The translations under genes were made by a program, and so were the position numbers. From Acorus gramineus (taxonomy: Eukaryota; Streptophyta; Magnoliopsida; Acorales; Acoraceae), in assembly GCA_030737835.1 (NCBI GenBank), contig CM060857.1, forward strand, positions 3,490,328 through 3,554,327: a stretch of DNA of 64,000 nucleotides, given 5' to 3'. The notes under the pieces are model-generated. The model did not search any database and was not told the DNA's origin. It was given only the letters and a program-made list of their open reading frames with translations. Shown here piece by piece: positions 35,607 to 47,691 of the stretch (its first letter is position 1; the number at the start of each line of letters is the position of its first letter).

Positions 35607-38600
35607 ATGTCGTCGTGGCGCTGCGAGGGCTGCACCTTCTTGAACCCACCACCAAAAAACCCCAACACCATCAACCGCTGCGAGCTCTGCCTCCTCCCCT
35701 CCTCCTCCTCCTCCTCCACCACCACCGCCTCCTCCTATGCCATGCTCGGAAGGTGGTCCTGCAAGGCCTGCACCTTCTCCAACGCCTTCCATAGCCCCTC
35801 CTGCGAGATCTGCGCCACCCCCTCCTCCTCCCTCCGCCGCTTCGGCTCCGCCCCCGATGACGTCATCGACATTGCTGACGATCTCGACGACCCGTCCGTC
35901 GGGTCCGTCTTCCTCCCTCTCCGCCGCTGCCGTATCGATAAGCGCGCCGCTTCCGGGGACGGGCGATCGGCGGCGGAGGAGTCGGCCGCCAAGAAATTGA
36001 AGGCGGAGGCGTTGCCGGGTAGGCTTGTTATTATTTTTATTTGGAAAATGTTACACCCAGTACATTTTACAATTTTCATTTTTTTTTTAAAATCATATGT
36101 TTTATCTATTGATGTATGTACTTTTGAAAAAATGTGAAATATGTATTCTAATAAATTAAATAATGTTATTTATAGAAAATGTAAATTTTTTTTAATAAAA
36201 TATATGTTTTGATACAGTGAGTGAAAGGTGTTAACGAGGTATATAAGATTGTATTTTGAATGGTAAAAAAGACCGAGTGTAACATAATGCTTTTCATTTT
36301 GTTTGTTTGGGAGGGTCTGTATAGATTTTTTTTTTTTTTTGATGGAGTGATCAATGGTGGGTTTTCCCTATAAATGAATGCTCTTTGGGCTTGTTTGGGC
36401 AAAAGGGTGGTTTTATGAATTGATACACAATCCCATTTATAGTCCCGCTTGCAGTCTCAATATATGACTAGAGGAGCAGAAATGTATATATATATCTTAT
36501 TAAATGAAACATATGATGTTTTGTTTTTTTAAAAGTTAGATCCATACAATTCATTGGGGTATATTGTTAGACTTAGTCCAACGTTTATATGTATATGTTT
36601 TGTCACATGAAGTATATAACCTAAAAAATTGAGCATGCAAGGAATACACATGGTCACATGGGTCTACATGTGGGACTGTCCCTGACATTATCAGTGGTAA
36701 AATATTGAATGCATGGTCTCTTGGTCCCTTTTTGATGGTTAAGATGGTTTCTGACTTCACATCAGGGGCAAGATATACTGATACAGTACAAACTACTTCA
36801 GTCTTATCATACTAAAGTTATCATCTCTATGAACATTTAATGGATCTACTCTAATTGAGGTGTCAATGTGAATGCAATGACTAGTCATTTGATATGGGTG
36901 ACAACATAGCCTCTCGAGTCAGTCTTGCATGTTTAATGACAACATCCTCAATTGCTATCCACAGTCTAGGATAGGACATGATTTGATCTCTGTACTGCGT
37001 CTCTAAGGAATTTTGGTCCTGGGGACTCACTCTACACGTACTCCACCATTGCCTCCGCATCTGTGCACACACATGGGGAAATGGAAAGGAAGAAGGATCA
37101 CGTTCTTTAGCCATAGAAAAGGAAAATAAGAGGGAGGATCAATTGTTCAAATGGTCCTTCTCCTACAACCTTATTTCAATTTTTTTTTTTTTTTTTTTTT
37201 AACAAAATGTAGTGTAAAGTTAGCACTGAGATTGCCCAATTTTTCATCTTGCTCAGTGGCAGTTTATCATATTTGGCACTACCATTGTTTGATGTATTCA
37301 TGTTCTGATGAATACCTGGGTTATTCTGCAAAAAGCAAATATGACCATTTAGTCAAAATGGGAACTTGGATCTTTAGAGGACATTGTTGCATCCATGCAT
37401 TTCCTGGAGAATGTTTCTCTTCCAATAGAAGATGTTTCCATTTGTGCATTGTAACATTGCAATGCACGAGGCAGTTTTAGCTGCTGAGGGAGCTGAATTT
37501 ATATATCCCTTGAAAGTTTTAGAGGGGGCAAAATACAAGGAGGATGAAAGTTGAGCTTATCCGAGTTGTTTCAAGGGGTACATTATGTATGATTATCCAA
37601 GTTAGCAGTGAGCAATGCAAATATGTAGTGCAGTGTTTGTTTTATTGCTTTAAGTATGCGGGTCTTGTATGGATATATAAATTTTGATTATTTTGCTTTG
37701 AGGCATCAATTTTTCTGGAATTTGGATCTTAAGTAGCAAAAGTGATTGGAAGGCATGAGGAAATGAACTACTAGTGATTCCTTAAGAACTGAATCTGTCA
37801 CATTGCAGGCAATGTTGATATGAATAGTGGTCAGAGTATTTTAAAGGTTTTGAGCTATAATGTCTGGTTCCGCGAAGACCTGGAAATGCATAACAGGATG
37901 AGAGCTCTTGGTGACTTAATTCAACAGCATTCTCCAGACATCATATGTTTTCAGGTCTAGTTCTTTTCCTTTATCTTTTGGTTGATCGGTGTCCAATAAA
38001 CTACAGATGTTAACTACAAACACATGCATCGCAGGAAGTCACCTCAAACATCTTTCAAATATTTCGGAAGTCTAACTGGTGGAAAGAATATCATTGTTCA
38101 GTTTCTGATGAGATGGCAACACAGAGACCTTATTTTTGCATGCAGGTATGCCATTCCACTTATTCAAATGATTGCATGCTTTACATAGTGTTATCATTAC
38201 GTGGTTTCTTCAATACCATTCTAATTAAAATATCACCGTGATTTTTGAAAAAATTCACAGTGTCTCTCTTAAAAGTTGAGCCCATGCGGCAATTTAATAG
38301 TAAACCTCCTTCAGCACCATGGGAAATAGGCTCACTAGAAACTTTGCATTATGCACTTGATTGATCGGACCTTTCTACTACAGCCTACGGAGGACTACAT
38401 TTATGTGCAGAGCCATTCATCATTGGCACTATTTGATGCAACTTTAGGAGTATTGGATGGGTATCATTGAAATATCTTATAGAGAATAAAATAAGTTGAA
38501 CTGTATTTATTAATTTACAGGGGCAGTACTAATTTAGAAATCTCCTATATTTTTAGATCCTGAAATAGATCTAACTCCATGGAATCATATCAAATCGTGC

Positions 38601-39607
38601 TGCATAGGTAAAGAATTTTGCGTGTCAACCTGCCATTGATATTTTTTTTCTTTCTTAATGTTACAATCTTTTTGCACTCAAAGCATGGGTTTGTAACCAT
38701 CTGGAAAATTTTAAAAGGCTAAATGCTGAGAACACACTTCTTGAGAGGTACGTGTGACTTCAAGGTGCTTAATTATATATGATAAGAAAAACCATTCACT
38801 CATGCTCCTCTGAAGCTCTTATATTATCACTGTTTATCTATCTATTTTTCTTCTTATCAAAATATTAGAGCGACCATCTGCATCAACGCATCATACAAGC
38901 TTTCCAAACACATATACCACGTCCTGCCTGCATTTTCCTTATTTCCATCTGATTATAATAGAACGCCCTGTTTAGCTAATCTTAGAACGCCATAAGATTA
39001 GTGTATACTTGCTGGTATTCAGTTGAGCAAATTGCCTGTCAAAGCTTTCCATTGCCAACCCTTCATAAACTCAATCATGGGCCGAGAGCTTTGCACGACC
39101 AACATCGTTATAGGGACAAACAAGAAGCTCGTCGTTGCAACTACCCACCTTGAGAGCCCCTGCCCGGCACCTCCAAAGTGGGACCAGATGTACAGCACGG
39201 AACGAGTGGCTCAGGCGAAGGAATCCCTCCGCCTCCTCAACAACTTCCCCAATGCCATATTTGGAGGCGACTTGAACTGGGACGATAAGCTTGACGGTCC
39301 ATTCCCTCTACTTGAGGGGTGGGTCGACGCCTGGACCAAACTGAGGCCTCAGGAGAATGGATGGACATACGACACGAAAGCCAACAAAATGTTGTCCGCC
39401 AACCGGGCATTGCAGAAACGTCTCGACCGGTTCGTGTGTCATTTGGAGGATTTCAAGATACTTGACATTCATATGATTGGTTTGGAGGCTATACCTAATG
39501 TCTCTTACTACAAGGATAAGAAAGGAAGGAATGGGGTGCAGAAGTTGGAGCTCCCGGTTTTGCCAAGTGATCATTTCGGGTTGTTATTGACAATCGGAAG
39601 CTTGTAA
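35607..39607 (+). CDS. TDP2: tyrosyl-DNA phosphodiesterase 2 with two RanBP2-type zinc fingers, 4 exons, 417 aa
   Basis: Exons are 35607-36018, 37809-37954, 38035-38145 and 39023-39607, with GT-AG junctions in phase. Two RanBP2-type zinc fingers are visible: Cys6/9/25/28 and Cys52/55/66/69. The C-terminal endonuclease/exonuclease/phosphatase domain has the TDP2 signature residues: VLSYNVWF (Asn155), CFQEV (Glu187 at an exon junction), ATTHLES (His265), GGDLNWDD (Asp306, Asn308) and LPSDHFGL (Asp406, His407). TDP2 hydrolyses the 5'-phosphotyrosyl bond left by trapped topoisomerase II, needs Mg2+ and acts mainly in the nucleus. Length is close to that of other plant homologs, which also carry RanBP2 fingers. 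The frame is open upstream, with Mets at 35520 and 35439. I chose MSSWRC because the family starts near the first finger. A Ser-rich linker joins the fingers. A hAT element sits in the proximal promoter. Confidence 0.93.
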
Positions 39608-40030
39608 TTGTGGAACCGGCGTTCTGGGTAAGTATTTTTGGTTCATGCATTCCATATGTGCATGTTTTTCCAATGCGATTCGATTTTGTGTATGTTTTGG
39701 AATTGACATTGGAATACTTGATGAAATGTGCACAACAACTCTTTTCCGAACTGCATTTGTCTGTGTGTACTTTTTCACTCGTGTAGCTACACGTACCTTC
39801 CAGATGAATGCATATAACTTTTATTATTCTTTTCACATGGGAAATGAGAGTAAAATTAGGGCTTATCACAACACTATTGTGTTTTTTTTAAATGTTCCAG
39901 AGTATCACATAGACACTGTGTTGTAGCCTTTTTATTTAAAAAACACTGTACTAAATATCCATTGCATGTACATCTGAGCCAATATTTTGTCTGCAGAAGT
40001 GTTATTGAATTGAAAATATATAATCACTTG

Positions 40031-40562
40031 CCCTAATGGGGGTGTAACATAGGGTTATTCACCTTTGATAGTTATACTGGGATAGATAACAATCCGTGCT
40101 GAATAAATAAATTTTCTCGTTATTCTCATTGGGAAACGTAAAATTAATCTTTTTGCTTGTTTGGTTCACCTTGGATAAAGTAAAGATAAGTGATAGATAA
40201 GAGATTGATAAGAGTTTATGACTTTTTAAATGACAATTATACCCCTGCATAAATTATTTGTGTTTGGGAATAAGTATGAGAGATGTGCGTGTGATATGAT
40301 AGATGTGACAGTTTTTGGAATGTGTGTAGAGAGTATTAGGTTAGATAAAATTTTTAAAATGACAGAGAAGGGTATTTTTATCCATTGGCATAGATAAGTC
40401 CTGATAAGCAATTCCATCATTTTTTTAGAATAGTTATCGAACCTTATTCTAGTTTATCTAGACATAACTATTAAGATTTATTCTTATCAAATAAATAGCT
40501 GTTTGGGGTTATTCTACTGTATTCTCCTCTATTTATGATTTATGCTGCACCCAAACGGGGGG
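40031..40562 (+). mobile_element. MITE derived from the Harbinger element, copy A
   Basis: The left region (gatagttatactgggata, attctcattgggaaacgtaa, tttggttcaccttggataaa) follows the left subterminal DNA of the transposon at 21423. The right region (ggtatttttatcc, aagtcctgataagcaattcc, ggttattctactgt, caaacggggg) follows its right end at 30736. The 8 kb between is absent. The right flank is TTA; the left is TTG. Confidence 0.85.
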
Positions 40563-40699
40563 TTAATGTTTTGTGGTCTCGTTTAATATGATAAAAAATA
40601 CAGTACTATAAAAAGAAGCTTCAAATATGTCATAGAAGTGTACTTTTCTTTCTTTATTGTCACTGTCGAGTGTGTGAGTATAAGATTCTTTTTGTAAAT

Positions 40700-41238
40700 C
40701 CTTGTCCACTGTGTATAGCGTGGAACATAAGATAAGAATAATAAAGAATAGATGAGAATAGTTAAAAAAAGTTATTTGTTTTGATAGAATAAACTACCTT
40801 GATAGTTATGTCTGGAAAAGCTAGGATAAGGCTTGATAACTATTCTAATGAAATTGTGGAATTGCTTATCAAGGCTTACTTACACCAATGGATAAAAATA
40901 TTCTTCTCTGTCATTTTAAAAAATTTATCTCACCTAATAGACTCACACAGATTCCAAAAACTGTCACATCTATCAAATCAATCATATATCTCTCACACTA
41001 TTCCTAAGGGGTATAATTGTCATTTAAAAAATCATAAACTCTTATTCATCCCTTATCAACCATTTATCATCACTTTATCGAAGGTGAACCAAACAACAAA
41101 AAAATCATTTTTACGTTTTCCAATGAGAATAACAAAAAAGACAACCAAATAAAAAATTGCTTATTCAACCTGGATTGTTATCTATCCCAATATAGTTATA
41201 GGGAGCGAATAACCTAAAGTCACATCCCATAAGGGGGG
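40700..41238 (-). mobile_element. MITE derived from the Harbinger element, copy B, inverted
   Basis: Reverse-orientation relative of copy A, about 140 bp away. Shared words include ggcttgataactattctaat, gaattgcttatcaaggctta, gataaaaatattcttctctg and aatgagaataac. The right end is cataagggggg. The left end is worn and placed by alignment only. Confidence 0.75.
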
Positions 41239-41469
41239 TGTGTTTTTTTGTTTGTTGAAAAATGTTATATTATGTCATTCTTCCGTACACTTTTGAAATA
41301 TATAATTGTCTAATAAAATATATATTTTTATAATAATAATAATAATAAAGTATATACTCGAATGAAATAAGTGTATATGTATATATTTTTATGTTTAAGG
41401 TATATACTAACATGGTAAAAGTATATGTTATGAACGAATAGAGTGATATCATTGAGTGATATCATTTTT

Positions 41470-41700
41470 AAAAGTTACCCAATTTCAAAATTCTCATAGG
41501 AAGATCGAATGATCCACGCAATCTCATTTGAATGAGTGAAAAAATTTAGCTGAAGTCTGAATGGCTCCCACATGAAATTACATCCCCACTTTTTAAAAAG
41601 AGCAATAGAATATCTTGATATCCAAGCAATGAATGTTTTTCCAAAGTTAGGCAGAGATTCATAATGTTGTGTTGGGCAATGGCGGCTCAAGGAATGAAGG
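41470..41700. repeat. segment duplicated at 42620-42785
   Basis: The stretch with catgaaattacatccccac, ctttttaaaaagagcaat and aagcaatgaatgtttttcc is matched by catgaaatttcatcccacac, ctttttaaaaagaacaat and aagcaatgaatgtttttcat about 1.1 kb downstream. A family B MITE lies between the two copies. Confidence 0.6.
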
Positions 41701-42134
41701 TCATTTTTTAAAATAAATTTAACAAAATTTTCTATATAATGTTTATTAGGGTGATGGCGGGGTGATGGCGGTGGCGCAGACTGTGGAGGTGGGAAAGAAA
41801 GAAAGATGATTCAAATCTAATTTTTATTGAAGTAACACTATAAGAGAGGTAATTTGAAGATTTTAAATATAAAATCTGAAACAAAATGATCAACTGGTAG
41901 GCTGAGTTATCATAGTTTAAAAAGATAACAGTAGTCGTATGAGGTTTTATTTTTAGATGTGATGCCGCCCTTGTGTTAGATGACGTGGCATGTTATTATA
42001 AGATTCATAAAAAAACATTGATTAAAGGTGTTAATTATAAATGTTTAAAATAACATATTTTTTAATTTAAATTCAAATTTAACCAACCCAAATCCAAATC
42101 AAACATGACAGGTTGTATTTCAATTGAACTTCTA

Positions 42135-42584
42135 CCCCTCGTTTGGAACGGGGATAAGTTTTATTCTAAAGTATGTATTTATCCAAGCATAAATGAGTAT
42201 AAATAAATATAAAGTGATTTTGTGTTTGGTTGTGTTTTGAATTATTCTCGTTGGTAAATGTAAGAATAAATGTTTTGTTGTTTGAATAAAATGTGAATAA
42301 AGTATGGATAAAGATTTATAAAAGATAAAAAAGTAATGATAATTGATTTGACATGTGATTTATAAGAGGTGATAACAGTTGATTTGACAATGGACCCACA
42401 TATTCTTTGAGTGGAATAACCTAGGATAATTTTAATTTCAAGGATTGATTGGAATCCATATACCACTTTATCAGGATTTATTTTAAAATACTTTATCTGG
42501 AGTAAACAAACACTTGAAAATTCTTATATGAGATTATCCGGATTTATCCAGGGTCTTATACGAAAACCAAACAGGCCTAAGGGG
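42135..42584 (+). mobile_element. MITE family B, copy 2
   Basis: Ends CCCCTCGTTTGGAACGGG and the complement of CCCCTTAGGCCTGTTTGG are imperfect inverted repeats. The interior matches 18400-18780. C-rich/GTTTGG ends are similar in style to the Harbinger family, but the bodies differ. Confidence 0.6.
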
Positions 42585-43055
42585 TTTGGGATGACTTGAT
42601 TGAGTTTGAATTGAACTCCAACGTATCCAACTTCTCTTGTCTAACTCCATCCAGATGCATGAAATTTCATCCCACACTTTTTAAAAAGAACAATCCAATC
42701 CACCTATCTTCGAGACCAAAGCAATGAATGTTTTTCATAAAGCAGGCAATGAAATTTGTCCAAATCAGGCGGGTGATTCGTCACGTTTTTTTTTTTGTTT
42801 GCCTTTTAGGGTCAGTTCTAAAAAAAGCGGACTCTTCGGCACGTGGGGTTTGGATGACGTAACAAAAATGACGTAAGATCCTTCCTTGGCACAGACGAAA
42901 TGTCCGATCTACCCATATTTTCAACGAAAGAAAACAGACACCATAGTGGGAGGGCATTATCGTCTCTTCACCACACCTAAGTAGTCGGATTCGTCGGTCC
43001 AGTGTGAACACGCGAGAGGCTGCTGAACACAAAATCTTTAGTCAACTTTTACGTG

Positions 43056-43172
43056 CATAAATAAGACCTTCTCAGAAAGAAAAACAAACAAACAAGCTCT
43101 AAAACAGAGCATCAGAGATCAAATTTTTGAAGAATACATATTTTGCTTCTTTTTGTAGCTGAAGAACACAAG
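43056..43172 (+). promoter_or_regulatory. probable promoter and noncoding first exon of the gene at 43967
   Basis: A TATA-like cataaataa (43056-43064) is followed by an A-rich, purine-rich leader. A donor AAG|GTGAGA (exon end 43172) could join the acceptor ttgtgcag ending at 43953, 13 bp before the start codon. Inferred from spacing and consensus only. Confidence 0.4.
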
Positions 43173-43966
43173 GTGAGAAATCTATGACAAACTCTGTCAG
43201 TAGTTCATGTGTTTTTTTTTTTTTTTTTCTTTTTATATGGACTGTCTGATCAGTCTTTCCTGTTGTGATTTCTTCATTAATTAATGTTGATGTAGTTATA
43301 CTTCCATCTGCAGAGCCTGTGGTTTTGATGTCCCCAAAAACAGTATCTATATCAATCCATATGGTCTTAGACGATGAAGATTTAGATAACATTGCTGAAT
43401 TGTGCTTCTGAATCCTAAATATCTAAATAACAGTGCCACATATCATCAATCCTAATTAATAGCAAGAGATTGGCACTTTGCAAGAGTCATGAGTTTGTTT
43501 CCCATGGTGTCCGGTGTCAATCCTTGCGGCAGGCATGCTAGTGATTATGATAGAGTCATTCTCACAATCACTTTTATAGATTGCATACAATTTAATTTTG
43601 TTTTGAAATATATATAATTTACAAAAATTGAAATACATATTCAAATGAACTGAATACATGTATTTTTATGTTTTTATAACAAAATATACATTGACATAGT
43701 ACAATACATACTACAGTGGAGAATTTCATATATAGTGTTAGGTGATGTGTCATCTCCCAAAATGATTACAAAAATGTAACAACACCAAAAAAAAAAAAAA
43801 AAAAAATCTTAAATAGTTGCCCAACAATATAGGTCTTTAGGTGATTTTATTGTTTGCTTATGTATCAATCATCGTAACAAAATTCGTAGTTCTTTAGCAT
43901 TAGAAACCATCCTCTTATTACAAATCTAGTTTTCTCACAAATCAATTGTGCAGACCATTCCAAGAG

Positions 43967-44392
43967 ATGGAACAAACAGAGAAATCGAACATCGAATCCC
44001 CGAGCTTGAAATCGCCAGAGATCCAGGCCTTTTTCGAGCTAGTTGACAGAGAGGCTCAAAGGTTCCAGATGATTAATGAAAGGAAGGAGAGGGAGACATG
44101 CAACAAAGCATTGGTGAAGAGTTCCATCACATGGAAACCTTCATTTGAGATGGAAGATTTCATAGAAAAGGACCTAAGTGGACCTTCAACTGTTGTTGTA
44201 GGAGCACAAGAGGGGAAACACCAGAGGGGGTTGAAGAGGCCTGCTGGAACATCAGTGAATTTGGCCCCACTTGTTTGTGATGATGAGAGATTGCGGAAAA
44301 CGTGTTCGATCCATCGAGGCGTTTGTGATTCGAAGGATGTGGATGATCCTGTGATTGATGTTAGTTTGTGGAGACTTTGGTTTAACAATTAA
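43967..44392 (+). CDS. uncharacterised plant protein, 141 aa
   Basis: One open exon from ATG 43967 to TAA 44390-44392; a good acceptor (aattgtgcag) ends 13 bp upstream, so a noncoding first exon is likely. The protein is hydrophilic with no signal peptide or membrane segment. Residues 16-45 (PEIQAFFELVDREAQRFQMI then NERKERETCN) should form an amphipathic helix. Residues 50-72 are acidic and aromatic (ITWKPSFEMEDFIEKDL), followed by a basic RGLKRPAG word and a C-terminus ending SLWRLWFNN. I do not recognise the family. Codon usage, an even reading frame without repeats and the promoter-like leader argue for a real gene over chance. The antisense strand is also open over 110 codons, which lowers confidence. 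Confidence 0.6.
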   Translation: MEQTEKSNIESPSLKSPEIQAFFELVDREAQRFQMINERKERETCNKALVKSSITWKPSFEMEDFIEKDLSGPSTVVVGAQEGKHQRGLKRPAGTSVNLAPLVCDDERLRKTCSIHRGVCDSKDVDDPVIDVSLWRLWFNN

Positions 44393-44916
44393 AATGTGTG
44401 ATTGTGAAGTGAATTTGAAGTGAATAACATATGAGAGCAGATTTTTTTTTGTTGAATTTGATGCTTATACTGGATTCTGCTATTTGATTTGGAGACAATC
44501 CATGCATGCTTTTGTAGGATTGATTTGTAGAACCTTTTTTTCAAGCACACACATTCTGGGTATTATATTGACCATTTCAATTACTGGCAAAAGGCATTAG
44601 AGGTATTGTTATATCATATATTCCTTAATTCAAACCGGGTTGTAGAGGGATACCTCGCCCCTTTGGTACAATGATTCAATTCTTGCCGAGTGCAGGATTG
44701 AAAAAATGATGTGTAGTCCAATTTGACGGTTCTTGTGAACCTATGGTCCACAGTCAATTTGGGTCCATGTTGGTTCTAGATTTATGGTTTATTTACTATA
44801 TATTATGAACTTTATAGTTTATTAGGACCTTTGTACATAAAAAAAAAAAAAAGAATTTGCTCTTGTACCAAAAAAGGACATCTATCTCTCGCATGCAAAA
44901 TATGTGTCTGTCTCGT
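44393..44916. other. 3' flank of the uncharacterised gene and intergenic DNA
   Basis: AT-rich; should hold the 3' UTR of the gene ending at 44392. No other feature seen. Confidence 0.35.
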
Positions 44917-45362
44917 AACAAATTCTTATATGACAATAAATCAAACACCGGTGGTATTTGATTTATTTTTTTTTAAAGGGAAATGTGGTCCTTTCTATTT
45001 CATTAATAAAAATGTCCGAGGTGACTAGAAGAAAACAGATATTTTAAAACAAGAACATGTAAAAAACATAAGAACTTAAAAAATGGGGAGCCTGGCATCC
45101 TTCTCGAATGATATTTCCCGGTATCAAGTTTGGTAGAAAATGTTTCTACCACACTTAAACCATCAACGTCATCCTAACTATTGATCACCCTCCATCCGTC
45201 CTCTTCCAAATATATTTCTTTCGCGCCTGCTAGAGCTTTTCCCCAATCCCGAATGCATTGCCGCATCAGTTCCCATAAATTCTCAAAATAGAAGAGACTT
45301 CCCTCGAAGACCACCTCGTTCCGGATACTGATGTTTGATTTATTGTCATATAAGAATTTGTT
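44917..45362. mobile_element. inverted-repeat element with a retro-inserted core
   Basis: Arms of about 35-42 bp at 44917-44951 and 45321-45362 are near-exact reverse complements (aacaaattcttatatgac, aataaatcaaacaccgg). The core (about 44965-45315) reads on the minus strand as a less AT-rich segment ending in a poly(A) tract near 44970, as a retro-inserted 3' end would. No domain is recognised. Confidence 0.5.
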
Positions 45363-45499
45363 GTATGTCCCGCAAGGCTTGCTTGCTTGGTAGGGGACAA
45401 TCCTCCTCTTATTAGAGGTGCATGTTCAAAGGCAAAGAGAAAAAAAAAAAGTGGAAAAAAAAAGAGCCTGGCCTGGCTTGGTTCATGGGCAGTAGCCCA

Positions 45500-45655
45500 A
45501 TAAAGTTGTGGGCCTAACATAAGCCTAGTATGGTTGTGAGTTTACTAGTCAGTGTATGTGGGACTTGTAGCTCTATAGTTGTAAGCCTAATATTAGCCCA
45601 GTATGATTGTGTGTTTACTAGTAAGTGTATGTGGGATTTATAGCTCTTCAAAAGC
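45500..45655. repeat. tandem duplication, ~78-bp unit
   Basis: gcctagtatggttgtgagtt, tactagtcagtgtatgtggg and acttgtagctct are followed by a second, slightly altered copy (gcccagtatgattgtgtgtt, tactagtaagtgtatgtggg, atttatagctct). A related phrase (catgggcaatatgccccca) lies near 49241. Confidence 0.7.
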
Positions 45656-45838
45656 TTTTGTACAAACAAAAAAAATAAAAAAATCGAACAGGACAAAAAA
45701 GTTTGCTCACAAACCCACAAAGGGTTGACAATTTGCTTGGTCATAGGTTTCCTCCCCCCACATGTCTTGATATCAAATCGTTCCGAATTTATTTTGATGC
45801 ATATGATTTATGGTTGATTACATGCACCAGGGTTTTCT

Positions 45839-46353
45839 TGATGTAGATGGGAGTAGCAAAAGAGGTCTATCAGATAAATTACAAATCAATGGTCACGATC
45901 TCGGAATCGCACGAAATTTTACATGGTGAAATATATCGAGGAGATCTTCTAGGTTAGTTGTAACACAACTAACAATTCTTATTTTTTTTAAAATTAATTC
46001 ATTTAGGCCTTTAAATTAGCGATTTTACTATTTTTAGTAAGTTTTAGATTTGTGATATCTCAATCATAACAGATCGGAATTGATTTCTATCAATTCCTAT
46101 GATCATTGAGGATCTCATAGAATCAGAAAAATTAGTTTTCGAATTTTACTATTTTTAGTAATTTTTTAATTTTATGTTATTAGTATAAATAGCAAACTTG
46201 TAATCTAGGGTTGACAATTTTGATCAATAATATTTCGAATTTCCTCTATTTTGGGGCTTTCTTCTTTGTGGATTCAAGGATTCCTTGTGGATTCAAAGAG
46301 TTTATGAGATCTCAACGCTGGTTGGATCTTTTTATCAGTTTCACGCTGCGTTA
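45839..46353 (+). repeat. 5' LTR, 515 bp
   Basis: Begins TGATGTAG and ends GCTGCGTTA. A TATA box (TATAAATA, 46184-46191) lies where a U3/R promoter is expected. It lacks about 15 bp near its start that the 3' LTR keeps. Confidence 0.85.
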
Positions 46354-46355
46354 GG

Positions 46356-46367
46356 TGGTATCAGAGC
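46356..46367 (+). promoter_or_regulatory. primer-binding site for initiator tRNA-Met
   Basis: TGGTATCAGAGC, two bases after the 5' LTR: the standard plant retrotransposon priming site. Confidence 0.9.
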
Positions 46368-46396
46368 GAGGATTTGCCTTGTTGTGATGGCAAATA

Positions 46397-46969
46397 ATGG
46401 GGGGAGACAATCAATCTAATGACGCTGGTCGTGGATTGGAGGATGTGTGGAAGGCGATCGAGGAACAACGCGATCAAATGCGAGAGATCCGCATGATGAT
46501 CGCTTGCCTGAACCTCAACGCCAATAACAGGCATCCTGAAGGTGATAGGAGATGCGCCGAGGGAGTTGCCCAAGGCCGACCTATTGCTCAGAACATCGTT
46601 CGACGTCCCACTCGTTATCAACCTGATGATGAGGAAGACTCGGAGGATGAAGGTGATGGACTTCATGGATATCAGCCGGGGAGGCGGCGCATGAAATACA
46701 ATGATTACCGATTGAAGGCGGATCTTCCATATTTCAATGGTAATATGCAGATCGAAGACTTCCTTGATTGGATCTCAGAGGTCGAGAGATTCTTTGAGAT
46801 GATGGAGGTTCCAGAGGAGAAGATGATCAAATTGGTGGCTTTTCGATTAAAAAGTGATGCCGCTGCTTGGTGGGACCAACTTCAGAGAACCCGACAACAA
46901 CGAGGAAGAGCACTTGTTCATACGTGGAGGAGGATGAAACAACTCCTCATGGATCAATTTCTGCCATGA
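46397..46969 (+). CDS. retrotransposon Gag protein, N-terminal part, 190 aa
   Basis: Starts 44 bp after the 5' LTR. Residues 10-40 form a coiled-coil-like stretch ([20 protein letters not shown]); an acidic region follows ([11 protein letters not shown]). The Retrotrans_gag domain begins near residue 110: [18 protein letters not shown], then [20 protein letters not shown] and [12 protein letters not shown] stop interrupts it shortly after, but the usual downstream Gag words (NYERYL, LYRNCRQ) are still readable in the next bases in another frame, so a frameshift or internal deletion truncated the ORF. No zinc knuckle is found. Confidence 0.85.
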   Translation: MGGDNQSNDAGRGLEDVWKAIEEQRDQMREIRMMIACLNLNANNRHPEGDRRCAEGVAQGRPIAQNIVRRPTRYQPDDEEDSEDEGDGLHGYQPGRRRMKYNDYRLKADLPYFNGNMQIEDFLDWISEVERFFEMMEVPEEKMIKLVAFRLKSDAAAWWDQLQRTRQQRGRALVHTWRRMKQLLMDQFLP

Positions 46970-46993
46970 AATTATGAACGATATTTACCCCAA

Positions 46994-47494
46994 TTGTATC
47001 GAAATTGTCGTCAAACCGTAAGGGTGAAATCACGACCGGAGATATCAAAGGCGCAAGAGGTGATAAGAGCAAGTCCTCCAAAAGATGGGGATGATTCGAG
47101 GGCCAACCCTTATGATCTACCATCATCAGAGAAGTACGGAGGTTCCAATGAACCAGAACTTTGCTCAAATCAAAATCAACAAGAGAGCGAAGTTTTAGCT
47201 GAACAAGAAGTTGATGATATATATGATGGCGCAGAGTTCGCAGAAGAAGGAGAGCGGGTCAACTTCATCGTTGAACCAGAGATCGATGAGGACATGAGCA
47301 ATAAAGAAGCAGAGGATGTTGTTTTCTCTGGTGATTCTGAAGATGTCATTGGAGGAGAACAAGAGGAGTTGTTTCCACAGTCCATAGCGGTGACCCCCAA
47401 GATGGAAGAGCCCCTACAGAAGCTCGTGTTGCAAAATATATGCACCATCAACAAAAGTGTTTTGGATGCCATCATCAACATTGATAACGATTAA
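46994..47494 (+). pseudogene. remnant of the Gag-protease region
   Basis: The open frame runs from the end of the Gag core (MYRNCRQ) through an acidic, Glu/Asp-rich linker to ICTINKSVLDAIINIDND. The last part corresponds to the start of a gypsy-type protease, where the expected active-site Asp-Ser/Thr-Gly is degraded. Protease-like words continue in a different frame after the stop (TTVVKKFGLQIEGH, near 47508). Zinc knuckle and polymerase domains are missing through an internal deletion. Confidence 0.6.
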
Positions 47495-47691
47495 GACTTT
47501 AAGGCTACTACTGTGGTGAAGAAATTTGGGCTACAAATCGAGGGGCATTCAATTTTCTACATGATCGGTTTTATTGAGAAGAAATTTGAAGTCAAGAAAA
47601 TATCTCTTTTCTTGCCGAATGTGAAATACAAAGAAACATCAATTGAAGAGCGGAAGAACTCGAGGACGAGTTCTTTTGAAGAAGAGGAGTC

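Noticed and set aside
43099..43392. Minus-strand ORF of 97 codons upstream of the uncharacterised gene
   Set aside because: It contains a poly-Lys run from a T tract, has no domain, and overlaps the likely intron of the plus-strand gene.
44056..44388. Antisense ORF of 110 codons over the uncharacterised gene
   Set aside because: The plus-strand frame has a better start context, an upstream acceptor and a more protein-like composition. This remains a source of doubt.
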